From Nocardiopsis sp. YSL2 (GTDB lineage Bacteria; Actinomycetota; Actinomycetes; Streptosporangiales; Streptosporangiaceae), in assembly GCF_030555055.1 (NCBI RefSeq), contig NZ_JAMOAO010000001.1:2976001-3040000 (forward strand): 64,000 bases of DNA, given 5' to 3'. Shown here piece after piece: positions 23,482-31,931 of this stretch. Position numbers and translations under genes: made by a program. The notes under the pieces were generated by a model, which made no database searches, was not told where the DNA came from, and saw only the letters and a program-made list of their open reading frames with translations. Numbering within the stretch: the first letter of the stretch is position 1; the number at the start of each line of letters is the position of its first letter.

Positions 23482-23664
23482 GGGCGCCCCCACCGTGGCC
23501 TGGCGGACAATCGTGCCTGGTCAAGGACTCAACGGGGTCTCGAAGCGGTGTTGTTCCACCTACAGGGCATTGTGACCGTGCCGACAACGGGACATGATCG
23601 CCACCAGTCCACAAATCAGCGCGTCAGGGTCTCGGCCGCGCGCTCAAGGAAGGGAGAAGGCGTC

Positions 23665-25245
23665 GTGAACAACTCCGTTCTCGGCTCGATCGCCACCTTC
23701 GGCGTGTATCTCGCCGTGATGGTGGCCATCGGTCTGTGGGTGTACAGGCGCACCGTCTCGCAGTCGGACTTCGTCCTCGGCGGTCGCCAGCTCAACCCGT
23801 GGGTCGCCGGTCTGAGCGCCAACGCCTCGGACTTCAGCGGCTGGCTCCTGCTCGGCCTGCCCGGCGCCATCTACGTGTCCGGTCTCGGCGAGGCCTGGAT
23901 CGCGGTCGGACTGGCCGCCGGCTTCGCGGGCAGCTGGATCCTGCTCGCGCCCCGGCTGCGCGTGTACACCGAGCGCGTCACCGACTCCCGGGTGGGCGGC
24001 GACTCCGACTCGCTGACCCTGTCCTCCTTCCTGGAGAACCGCTTCAACGACAGGACCCGTCTGCTGCGCGGCATCTCGGCCGTCCTGATCATCGTCTTCT
24101 ACTTCTTCTACGTCGCCTCCGGCCTCGTCGCCATGGCCGCCCTCTTCGACCAGGTCTTCGGCCTGGCCCCGGCGCCCGCCATCGCGATCGGCCTCAGCAT
24201 CGTGGTGCTCTACACCGTGCTCGGCGGCTTCCTCGCCGTCTCCTACACCGACGTCATCCAGGCCGCCATGATGTGGCTGGCACTGCTGGTCGTCCCGGTC
24301 ATGGCGATCGTCGCCCTGGGCGGCTTCGGCGGCGTGGCCGAGAGCGTCAGCGCGAACCACGAGGGCCTGATGTCGGCCGTCGGCGGTGCCGCGCTCGACA
24401 CCGAACTGGGTGAGTGGGTCGCCACCGACACGCTGGGCTGGGTCGTCATCGTCTCCGGTCTGGCCTGGGGCCTCGGCTACTTCGGCCAGCCGCACATCCT
24501 CGCCCGCTTCATGGGCATCCGCTCCGTCAAGGACATCCGCGTGGCCGGCACGGTCAGCGTCGCCTGGGCCGTCACCGCCATGACCCTGGCCGTCGTGGTC
24601 GGCTTCATCGGCATCGCGTACTTCGGCACCCCGCTCGAGAACCCCGAGCAGGTCTTCCCGCAGCTGATCGAGGCGCTCACCCACCCGCTGGTCGCCGGAA
24701 TCCTGCTGGCCGCGATCCTCGCCGCCGTCATGAGCACCGCCGACTCGCAGCTGCTGGTCGCCGCCTCCTCCCTCACCGAGGACGGGTACAAGGCCTTCGT
24801 GGACCGCGACGCCGACCCGCGCACCCTGCTGTGGATCAGCCGCGGCACCGTGCTGGCGGTCGCGGTCGCCGCAGCGGGCATCGCCCTGTGGGGCAACCAG
24901 TCCGTCATGGACCTGGTGGGCTACGCCTGGGCCGGGTTCGGTGCCGGGTTCGGTCCGGTCCTCCTCCTGGCGATGTTCTGGAAGCGGATGACCGCGATCG
25001 GCGCGATGGCCGGCATGGTCGTCGGCGGCGGCACCGCGATCCTGTGGGACATCCTGGACACGAACTACTTCGGGACCGGTCTGTACGCGATGGTTCCGGC
25101 CGTGATCCTGAGCTTCCTGGCCATCGTGCTCTTCAACGGCCTCGGCAGGGTGACCGGGGCGATGGAGAGCGACTTCGACCGCGTCGAGGCCGAGGTCCGC
25201 GCGGCCAAGTCCGGCCCCGCGCCCGACGAGGTCTCCGCGGGCTGA
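23665..25245 (+). CDS. putP: Sodium/proline symporter, SSS family
   Basis: A 526-residue membrane protein from GTG 23665 with GGGAGAAGG four bases upstream; the open frame further upstream is non-coding. It has the PutP signature: SDFVLGGRQLNPWVAGLSANASDFSGWLLLGLPG near the N-terminus, FGQPHILARFMGIRS in the middle and LAAILAAVMSTADSQLLVAASS for sodium and substrate binding, with about 13 membrane segments. It imports proline with sodium, for nutrition or osmoprotection. A strong terminator follows at 25304. Confidence 0.93.
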   Translation: MNNSVLGSIATFGVYLAVMVAIGLWVYRRTVSQSDFVLGGRQLNPWVAGLSANASDFSGWLLLGLPGAIYVSGLGEAWIAVGLAAGFAGSWILLAPRLRVYTERVTDSRVGGDSDSLTLSSFLENRFNDRTRLLRGISAVLIIVFYFFYVASGLVAMAALFDQVFGLAPAPAIAIGLSIVVLYTVLGGFLAVSYTDVIQAAMMWLALLVVPVMAIVALGGFGGVAESVSANHEGLMSAVGGAALDTELGEWVATDTLGWVVIVSGLAWGLGYFGQPHILARFMGIRSVKDIRVAGTVSVAWAVTAMTLAVVVGFIGIAYFGTPLENPEQVFPQLIEALTHPLVAGILLAAILAAVMSTADSQLLVAASSLTEDGYKAFVDRDADPRTLLWISRGTVLAVAVAAAGIALWGNQSVMDLVGYAWAGFGAGFGPVLLLAMFWKRMTAIGAMAGMVVGGGTAILWDILDTNYFGTGLYAMVPAVILSFLAIVLFNGLGRVTGAMESDFDRVEAEVRAAKSGPAPDEVSAG

Positions 25246-25303
25246 GGCCCTCCCCGGGCAACGGCCGTCCCCGAGCGGCCGGAACGCCCCGACCGCAGGC
25301 CTT

Positions 25304-25337
25304 CCGGGCCCGCGCCGCAGCCGCGGCGCGGGCCCGG
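25304..25337 (+). terminator. Terminator after putP
   Basis: A perfect 15-bp GC-only stem (CCGGGCCCGCGCCGC) with a 4-base AGCC loop, 59 bases after the putP stop. Confidence 0.85.
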
Positions 25338-25382
25338 AGCCCTCTCTGGCGCGCGTGCGCGGTGGAGCGGTAGAACGGTGAC

Positions 25383-25967
25383 ATGTCGTCACTGACGAAA
25401 CACCCAGCCGCATGGACTCGCACCGACGTGCCCGAAGGACTCGGCCTCGGTGCCCTCATCCCCGAGCCCGGCGGCTTCCGTCTGGAAGGGGGCGAGACCG
25501 TGGTCGAGGGCGAGGAACGCTTCTTCACCCGCTTCACGGTCCGCACCGACCTGGCCTGGACGACGCGCGAGGTGCGTGTGGAGGTCGTCTCCCGCGAAGG
25601 GCTGACCTCCGTCACGCTCACCGCGCGGGACGGGCACTGGACCGACGCCGCGGGCCGCCCCGTCCCCGAGCTCGTCGGCTGCCAGGACACCGACGTCGCC
25701 GCCACTCCGCTCACCAACACCCTGCCCATCCGCCGCCTGGGGCTCAGACCCGGGGAGTACCGGGACATCGCCGTCGCCTGGATCGACATCCCCTCCCTGC
25801 GGATCCGCCGGGTCCGGCAGCGCTACACGCGCCACCCCCCGGAGAACGGCCTGGAGCACTACACCTACCGCGACCCCCACCACGGCGAGTACCACCTGTC
25901 CGTCGACGGCGACGGGGTCGTCGTCGACTACGAGCGCTTCGCCCGCCGACTGCGCCCCGAGGAGTGA
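25383..25967 (+). CDS. Putative glycolipid-binding domain protein
   Basis: A 194-residue beta-rich protein. Its centre (GHWTDAAGRPVPELVGCQDTDVAATPLTNTLPIRRL) follows the Pfam glycolipid-binding family (PF06475, PA1994-like), including the DxDxxxTPxTNTLPIRRL block, and the C-terminus GEYRDIAVAWIDIPSL...QRYTR also fits. Proteins of this family have a lipocalin-like fold related to LolA; the physiological ligand is not settled. No signal peptide, so it should be cytoplasmic. SD is weak. Monocistronic or followed by nadE 61 bases later. Confidence 0.85.
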   Translation: MSSLTKHPAAWTRTDVPEGLGLGALIPEPGGFRLEGGETVVEGEERFFTRFTVRTDLAWTTREVRVEVVSREGLTSVTLTARDGHWTDAAGRPVPELVGCQDTDVAATPLTNTLPIRRLGLRPGEYRDIAVAWIDIPSLRIRRVRQRYTRHPPENGLEHYTYRDPHHGEYHLSVDGDGVVVDYERFARRLRPEE

Positions 25968-26028
25968 GCGGCCTCCCCCGCACGCGATAATCGGCGGGCA
26001 CACGCACCACACCCACGGGGGACGCACA

Positions 26029-26868
26029 GTGACCGAGACCAGCCTGAGCCGGGCCCGACGCGAGATCATCCGCGACCTGGAGGTCGCCGCCGACTTCGAC
26101 GCGCGCGCGGAGATCGAGCGCCGCGTCGCCTTCCTCGCCGAACGGCTGACCACGACGGGTTCCGCGGCCCTGGTCCTGGGCATCAGCGGCGGCGTGGACT
26201 CCCTCACCGCCGGACGCCTCTGCCGCCTGGCCGTGGACCGCGCGGTCGCAGCCGGGCACGCCGCCGAGTACATCGCCATGCGCCTGCCCTACGGCGTCCA
26301 GAAGGACGAGGAGGACGCCGCGCGCTCCGTCGAGTTCTCCGCGCCCGACCGCTGCCTCACCGTGGACGTCAAACCCGCCACCGACGCCATGGCGGCCTCC
26401 GTCACCGAGTCCGGGATGGCCTACGCCGGACCCGCCGCCGAGGACTTCGTCATCGGCAACGTCAAGGCCCGCCAGCGCATGATCGCCCAGTACGCGGTCG
26501 CCGGGGGCCTGGGCGGACTGGTGGTCGGCACCGACCACGCGGCCGAGGCCGTCACCGGCTTCTTCACCAAGTACGGCGACGGTGGCGTGGACATCGTGCC
26601 GCTCACCGGCCTGACCAAGCGCCGCGTGCGTGCTCTCGCCGCCGAACTCGGCGCCCCGGAGGACCTGGTGCACAAGGTGCCCACGGCCGACCTGGAGACG
26701 CTGGCCCCGCAGAAGCCGGACGAGGAGGCGCTCGGTCTGACCTACGATCGGATCGACGACTTCCTGGAGGGCCTGCCCGTGCCCGAGCACGTCGAGACCA
26801 CCCTGGTCGACCGCTACCGCGTCACCGCGCACAAGCGCGCGGTCCCCACCGCGCCCGAACTCGGCTGA
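26029..26868 (+). CDS. nadE: Ammonia-dependent NAD+ synthetase
   Basis: A 279-residue protein starting at GTG with GGGGGA upstream. The ATP-pyrophosphatase loop is LVLGISGGVDSLTAGRLC (SGGxDS), and YGVQKDEEDA, EDFVIGNVKARQRM, VVGTDHAAEAVTGFFTKYGDGGVDIVPL are typical NadE blocks. It adenylates nicotinic acid adenine dinucleotide and amidates it with free ammonia to give NAD+. The length matches the short form that has no glutaminase domain. A hairpin follows 41 bases downstream. Confidence 0.96.
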   Translation: MTETSLSRARREIIRDLEVAADFDARAEIERRVAFLAERLTTTGSAALVLGISGGVDSLTAGRLCRLAVDRAVAAGHAAEYIAMRLPYGVQKDEEDAARSVEFSAPDRCLTVDVKPATDAMAASVTESGMAYAGPAAEDFVIGNVKARQRMIAQYAVAGGLGGLVVGTDHAAEAVTGFFTKYGDGGVDIVPLTGLTKRRVRALAAELGAPEDLVHKVPTADLETLAPQKPDEEALGLTYDRIDDFLEGLPVPEHVETTLVDRYRVTAHKRAVPTAPELG

Positions 26869-26908
26869 CCTGGCACGACGGCACTTCGTCTCGGGGCGCC
26901 CGGGACGG

Positions 26909-26930
26909 GGGGTGGTGCAGCCACCACCCC
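26909..26930 (+). terminator. Terminator after nadE
   Basis: Nine-bp perfect stem GGGGTGGTG/CACCACCCC with a CAGC loop, 41 bases after the nadE stop. Confidence 0.65.
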
Positions 26931-27002
26931 TGCGGGGTGGGTGGCCCACCGCGACGGAAGTGGCGCTGTATCCATCGCGCGAGCCACGGGCTCCCACCTA
27001 GG

Positions 27003-27015
27003 GTCGTACTACGAC
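27003..27015. promoter_or_regulatory. Short dyad GTCGTA-C-TACGAC
   Basis: Perfect 6-base half-sites around a single C, about 115 bases before the acyltransferase gene. Possible operator; short enough to arise by chance. Confidence 0.35.
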
Positions 27016-27128
27016 GCGTCACTCGGATCATCCGCGCGTCACGACCCCCTGATCCCGGTCGACACGGCCCATGCGGGCCGCGCGCGCCCACGTGGGCGCG
27101 CACGGCCGGGAAGAAGAAGGAGCGAGCG

Positions 27129-28463
27129 ATGACCGTGACCGTCGAGTCGGCACCCGAGGGCGGGCCGCCACCACCGCCCACCGCCCAGCTCGTCCGGATC
27201 CCGGAGCAGGGGCGCCCGCACGCCGGGCGGGACCGCTTCCTGGACGTCATCCGACTCCTGGTCATGGGGCTGGTCGTGGCGCAGCACTGGTGGCTGCCGA
27301 CACTGGTCGGCGACGCGGACGGGCTCTCGGTCGGCAGCGTCCTCTCCCACGACGGCGGGTACCTGCTGACGTGGGCCGTCCAGGTCATGCCGCTGATCTT
27401 CTTCGTCGGCGGAGCCGCCAACCTCATCAGCTGGCACTCGGCCTCCGGGCGGGGAACCGCGGCGTCCACGTGGATCGCCCGTCGCCTGCGGCGGCTGGCC
27501 TGGCCGGTCGTCCCGCTCGCGGTCCTGTGGATCGTCACCAGCCACGTGATGGTGCTCGGCGGCGTCCCGGAGACGACGATGGCGGCGGGCTCGGGTGCGG
27601 CCGGCATGGTGCTGTGGTTCCTCGCGGTGTACGTGCTCGTGGTGGTGTGCACACCCGTGCTGTCCGCCGCGCAGGAGCGCTTCGGCTGGCGTGTCCCGGC
27701 GGTCCTGTTCACGGGGGCGGCGGTCGTGGACGTGCTCCGCTTCGGGACCGGCACGGACGCGTTCGGCTTCGCCAACATCGCGTTCGTGTGGCTTGGAGTC
27801 CACCAGCTCGGCTTCCTCTACGGCCACGGCGCGATCCGCCGCCGCCACGCCGTGCTGATGGCGGTCGGCGGCGCGGCGGCCGCGGTGGCCCTGGCGATCG
27901 TGGGCCCGTACTCGCCGAACATGACCGGCGTGTTCGCCCTGGAGTCCTCCAACGTCTCGCCTCCGACGCTGGTGCTCGCCGCCGTGGGCACAGCGCAGGT
28001 CGGTGTCGCCGTCCTGCTGCGGGACCGGATCAACGCCTGGGCTGCCCGTCCCGGTACCGCCCGGCTGCTGGACTGGGTGTGCCCGCAGCTGATGACCGTC
28101 TACCTCTGGCACATGGTGCCCCTGAGCGTGGTCGCCGGTGTGCTGGTGTTCGGCTTGGGGATGGACACTCCGGAGCCGATGACCGGGCTGTGGGCCCTGT
28201 GGGGCGTGGTGGGGACGGTGACCCTGGTGGCGCTCGTCGTGCCGCTGGCCCGCTACGCGGTCCGGCTGGAGGAGCCCCCCGCCGTGCTGTCCGGAGTCCC
28301 CGGAACGGTCCGCGCGCTCACCGCCGCCGCACTGGTGGGCGGGGGCCTGCTGGTCCTGACGGTGTCCGGCCTGGGCGTGGGCACGGTGCCCCTGCTCGGC
28401 CTGCTCGCCGTCGTGGCCGGCCTGGTCCTGACCCGCGCAGCGCGCCCGCGCTGGATCCGCTGA
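27129..28463 (+). CDS. Acyltransferase-3 family membrane protein
   Basis: A 444-residue protein with about ten membrane segments. The family motif RDRFLDVIRLLVMGLVVAQHWW near the N-terminus contains the R-D...R and the catalytic-type His at the end of helix 1, and FFVGGAANLISW follows. Acyltransferase-3 proteins transfer acetyl or other acyl groups to sugars, antibiotics or cell-wall polymers at the membrane. AAGGAG lies 5-6 bases before the ATG; the open frame upstream is not coding. The acceptor is unknown; the gene is not coupled to its neighbours. Confidence 0.85.
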   Translation: MTVTVESAPEGGPPPPPTAQLVRIPEQGRPHAGRDRFLDVIRLLVMGLVVAQHWWLPTLVGDADGLSVGSVLSHDGGYLLTWAVQVMPLIFFVGGAANLISWHSASGRGTAASTWIARRLRRLAWPVVPLAVLWIVTSHVMVLGGVPETTMAAGSGAAGMVLWFLAVYVLVVVCTPVLSAAQERFGWRVPAVLFTGAAVVDVLRFGTGTDAFGFANIAFVWLGVHQLGFLYGHGAIRRRHAVLMAVGGAAAAVALAIVGPYSPNMTGVFALESSNVSPPTLVLAAVGTAQVGVAVLLRDRINAWAARPGTARLLDWVCPQLMTVYLWHMVPLSVVAGVLVFGLGMDTPEPMTGLWALWGVVGTVTLVALVVPLARYAVRLEEPPAVLSGVPGTVRALTAAALVGGGLLVLTVSGLGVGTVPLLGLLAVVAGLVLTRAARPRWIR

Positions 28464-28603
28464 GCGCTCCGGCCCGCGCCCGCCCCGCTCCCGGTCGCAC
28501 TCCGGCCGGTCCCGCTCTCGCGGGTCACGCCGCGGCCGGTGGAGTCCTTGACCGAACCGGGAGTGTTCCGGCTTGGAGGGAGGGGTCGCCGGGAGGTAGA
28601 CCG

Positions 28604-29512
28604 ATGTTCATGGATCCGACACTCATCAGATGTGAGCGCCGGGGCGTCGGACGCCCCCTGATCATGCTCCACGGCCTCGGTGACCGGCGTCAGTGCTGGC
28701 GCTCGGTGTCGGCCGACCTCCTGCGGGAGTACGAGATCGTGTGCGTGGACCTGCCGGGTTTCGGGTCCAGTCCGGCTCCCGCCACGGGCGAGCCCTACGA
28801 CGTCCACTCCCTGACCACGGCCGTCCAGGAGTTCTGCGCCCTGCACGGGTTCGAGCGGCCACACGTGGCGGGCAACTCGCTCGGCGGGGCGATCGCACTC
28901 GAACTCGGGGTGCGCGGCGTCACCGGGTCGGTGACGGTGTTCTCACCGATCGGCTTCTCCGACCCGCTGGCCCGCCTCGGGATGCGCGCCGCCGGCGGCG
29001 CCGCCCACCTGGTCGGCCGCGTGCCCCTGCGGGTCAAGGAGCGGCTGGCCGACACCGGTCCGGCCCGGGCCCTGGCCCGTGCCGTCCTGCGCGGCAACCC
29101 CGCCTCACCCGAGGCCAAGGCGACGCGCTTCGCCGTGCGCGGACTGGAACCCGGGTCGCCCTTCCTCCGGATGGTGCCCAGGGTGGCCGCGTACTCCTTC
29201 GAGGCACGGCCGATCGAGTGCCCGGTCACGATCGCCTGGGGCGACCGCGACCGCACGCTGCTGCCGTCCAGCGCGGTCGCCGCGCACCTGCGGGTGCCGC
29301 ACGCGCGGATGGTGTCGCTGATCGGCTGCGGCCACATCCCGATGGTCGACGATCCGGCCTCCGTCGCGGCCCAGATCCGCTGGACCTGCCGTGCCGCCGA
29401 CCGTCGTGTCCTGCCTGGGCCGCCGCTCGTACCCGCGCCGTCGCCCGCCACCACCCCCGACGGACGCCTTCGGCGCAGTCCTCTCCGCTTCGGCCCGCGC
29501 CCGGGGCGCTAG
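28604..29512 (+). CDS. Alpha/beta hydrolase
   Basis: A 302-residue hydrolase with GGGAGG seven bases before ATG 28604. It has the oxyanion loop LIMLHGLGDRRQCW, nucleophile Ser in VAGNSLGGAIAL, Asp in IAWGDRDRTLLP and His in IGCGHIPMVDDP. Substrate unknown. The C-terminal 35 residues (from about residue 268) are proline/arginine-rich and not family-like, and the TAG stop overlaps the first bases of the MITE-like element that begins at 29511, so the tail may have been altered by that insertion. Confidence 0.85.
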   Translation: MFMDPTLIRCERRGVGRPLIMLHGLGDRRQCWRSVSADLLREYEIVCVDLPGFGSSPAPATGEPYDVHSLTTAVQEFCALHGFERPHVAGNSLGGAIALELGVRGVTGSVTVFSPIGFSDPLARLGMRAAGGAAHLVGRVPLRVKERLADTGPARALARAVLRGNPASPEAKATRFAVRGLEPGSPFLRMVPRVAAYSFEARPIECPVTIAWGDRDRTLLPSSAVAAHLRVPHARMVSLIGCGHIPMVDDPASVAAQIRWTCRAADRRVLPGPPLVPAPSPATTPDGRLRRSPLRFGPRPGR

Positions 29513-29673
29513 GGCGTGTTCCGCGGATACTGACCCTGCTGCGCGGCGCCCCGGCACGGCTCTCGCCGCGTTCTCATCAGTCGACAGCCACACCGGGACG
29601 CCTTCTTCTTCGGCCTTGTGACGGCCGCACCGGAACGCCGCTCGCGACGGGCGGCATCCACGGAACACGCCCT
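29511..29673. mobile_element. MITE-like element, 163 bp
   Basis: Bounded by 18-bp inverted repeats, AGGGCGTGTTCCGCGGAT at the left and its complement with one mismatch at the right. No transposase frame is present. GGGCGTGTTCC-type ends are typical of actinomycete insertion sequences of the IS5 type. It sits between the stop codons of two convergent genes, overlapping the hydrolase stop and ending 3 bases before the antiporter stop. No clear target duplication. Confidence 0.65.
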
Positions 29674-29676
29674 GGG

Positions 29677-31674
29677 TCAGGGCCGTTCGGCGGGTGCGTC
29701 GGCGGAGGCGAGCATGACCGCGTCCAGGTAGCACCACGCCCAGGTCTCGCCGGGTTCCACGGAGCGGACGATCGGGTGGCCGAACCGCTCGGTGTGCAGG
29801 GCGGCGTGCCGCCCCGGGGAGTCGTCGCAGCAGCCGACGAACCCGCAGCTCGTGCACAGTCGCAGGTGGATCCAGTCGCGTCGGCCCTGGCGCAGGCACT
29901 CGGTGCACCCGGCGCTCTTGGGCAGGACCGGCTGGATCGTCTCGGCGTGCGCGCAGGCGGTGGCGGGGTCGGCCCGGAAGGCGTCGACGGCGGTCGGGTT
30001 GGGACGGCCCATGTCCACGTGGTCGATCTTGAGCAGGTCCAGGACGGTCCGCCCCAGCGGCTCCGTCACCGCGCGGTGGGTGTCCACCACCCGGTCCACC
30101 TCGGCCTCGTACAGGCCCGGGACGTCCGGGGCGTCGGTCGGCCGGACCACGATCGGCACGCCGGGGGCGACGCCGTGCAGGACGTGCGCGATGTGGGTGG
30201 CCTCCTCCGCGGAGTTCTCCGCGATGACGATGAGCTTGACGCGCTCCATGTCGACCTCGTGCAGCACGCCGGCCCTGATCGCCTCACCGCGGACGACCGT
30301 GTGCCCGAACGCCTCCGCCTCGGCGGCGAGGTCGGGGCTGAGCGTGGTCACGGTGACCGGGATGTCGTTGACGCTCAGGTAGTGGCTCAGGTTCCTGGCC
30401 ACGGGCCCCCACCCCGACAGCAGGACCCGGTCGCGGGTGTCGCCCGAGGGCTCGCCCCCGTCGCCGTCGGCGGGCGCGGGCGCCGCGCGCTCGGGCAGGC
30501 GCCGGGCGATGGTGCCGCCGAGCGCGCCGAGCGCGGGCGTGGCCGCCATCAGGAGCACGGTCACCGCGACCAGCAGTTGGTCGCCCTCGGCGCCCAGGCC
30601 GGCGGGGGTCAGCCCGTAGTCCGCCCCGACCTGTTGCAGGACGAACGAGAACTCGCCGATCTGCGCGAGGAGGAAGGCGGTGCCCACCGCGGTGGGCGCT
30701 CCGACCCTCAGCACGGCGACCGCGGTGTAGGCCGTCACCACCTTGATCGCCACGACGGCGGCGGCCGCGACCAGGACCATCCACCACAGCCGCGCCAGCG
30801 CGCCGACGTCGAGCAGCATGCCGATGGACACGAAGAACACCGCGCTGAAGATCATCTGCAGCGGCATGATCTCGCTGAGCGCGTGGGCGCTGTGCCGGGA
30901 CTCGCTCAGCACCATGCCCGCGAGGAACGCCCCCAGGGCCTCGCTGATCCCGGCGAGCGAGGTCACGTAGGCCACACCGAGCGCGATGGCCACGATGGTC
31001 AGCAGGAAGACCTCGGGCGAGCACAGCCGGGCGACGCGCTCCAGCAGCGGCGGCATGACCTTGCGCGCCACGACCAGGACGGCGGTCAGGACCAGGGCGG
31101 CGGTGCCGAGCGCTCGCGCGATCCCCAGGGCGCCTCCGTCGCTCTCGCCGCCCAGGACCGGGATGAGCAGGACCATGACGATGATGGCGAGGTCCTGGAA
31201 GATGAGCGTTCCCACCGCGGCCTGGCCGACCGGTTGCTGTGTGACCCCCTTGGCCGCGATCACCTTGAGCACGATCGCGGTGGAGGACAGGGCGACGAGG
31301 AAGCCGGTGAAGACACCGATCCGCCAGTCCTGGCCGAAGAGGACGAAGAGCCCGGCCACGACGGTCGTGGTCAGCGCTACCTGGACGGTGCCGCCGCCCA
31401 GGACGAAGCGCTTGATCCTGGACAGCCGTTCGACGGAGAACTCCGCGCCGATGGTGAAGAGGAGCAGCATCACGCCGATGTCGGCCGCGCTGCGCACGGA
31501 CTCCTCGTCGGCGATCAGTCCGAGCTGGTGGGGGCCGAGGAGGACCCCCGCCAGGAGGAAGCCGACGATCGGGACGACCCTGATCCGGACGAAGAGCGCG
31601 CCGATCAGGCCCGCCGACACCAGCAGTGCCACGATCGGGCCGAGGAATTCGGGCGTCTCGCCCGCCGCGAGCAT
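29677..31674 (-). CDS. KefB-type cation/proton antiporter with TrkA-N and UBP zinc finger
   Basis: A 665-residue protein. Residues 1-390 are a CPA2 monovalent cation:proton antiporter (FLGPIVALLVSAGLIGALF, GFLLAGVLLGPHQLGL, SSTAIVLKVIAAKG, FLAQIGEFSFVL). Residues about 420-540 form a TrkA-N/RCK-like nucleotide-binding domain with a weakened glycine motif (LLSGWGPVARNL). The last 80 residues are a UBP-type zinc finger (CTECL..., CTSCGFVGCCDDSPGRHAALH). I chose ATG 31674; the frame upstream is non-coding. Probably potassium or sodium efflux controlled by the cytosolic domains. Confidence 0.9.
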   Translation of the reverse strand: MLAAGETPEFLGPIVALLVSAGLIGALFVRIRVVPIVGFLLAGVLLGPHQLGLIADEESVRSAADIGVMLLLFTIGAEFSVERLSRIKRFVLGGGTVQVALTTTVVAGLFVLFGQDWRIGVFTGFLVALSSTAIVLKVIAAKGVTQQPVGQAAVGTLIFQDLAIIVMVLLIPVLGGESDGGALGIARALGTAALVLTAVLVVARKVMPPLLERVARLCSPEVFLLTIVAIALGVAYVTSLAGISEALGAFLAGMVLSESRHSAHALSEIMPLQMIFSAVFFVSIGMLLDVGALARLWWMVLVAAAAVVAIKVVTAYTAVAVLRVGAPTAVGTAFLLAQIGEFSFVLQQVGADYGLTPAGLGAEGDQLLVAVTVLLMAATPALGALGGTIARRLPERAAPAPADGDGGEPSGDTRDRVLLSGWGPVARNLSHYLSVNDIPVTVTTLSPDLAAEAEAFGHTVVRGEAIRAGVLHEVDMERVKLIVIAENSAEEATHIAHVLHGVAPGVPIVVRPTDAPDVPGLYEAEVDRVVDTHRAVTEPLGRTVLDLLKIDHVDMGRPNPTAVDAFRADPATACAHAETIQPVLPKSAGCTECLRQGRRDWIHLRLCTSCGFVGCCDDSPGRHAALHTERFGHPIVRSVEPGETWAWCYLDAVMLASADAPAERP

Positions 31675-31931
31675 CACTGTGTGCCTCCCGTTCGGCTCTG
31701 GAGCCCCGTTTCCCGGGCGCGTGCCGCCCCTTCGGCCGGGAACCCGGTCAGGTGACCCGCGCACGGAGGGGCGTTATGGACCCTATCCGGGCTGGTGGCG
31801 CGTCCCGTCGCGCGGGAGGCGCGCGGGGTGCGTGTCCGGTGTCCGCCCCCCTGGCCAGGGGCGGGGCCGGGCTTCCGCCGACGCGAGCGCTGGGGATAGC
31901 GTGGAGCGGTGAACCGACAGGAGGCAGTGGA

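Larger units (their letters stand above)
23217..23664. other. Divergent intergenic region upstream of putP
   Basis: Contains no gene. It carries two distinct palindromes (listed at 23435-23453 and 23460-23481) about 180-230 bases before the symporter start, and a lower-GC patch around 23420-23480 that may hold promoters in both directions. Confidence 0.5.

Noticed and set aside
28693-31755. 1020-residue plus-strand open frame
   Set aside because: Antisense of the antiporter and out-of-frame overlap of the hydrolase; sequence is low-complexity with no domain.
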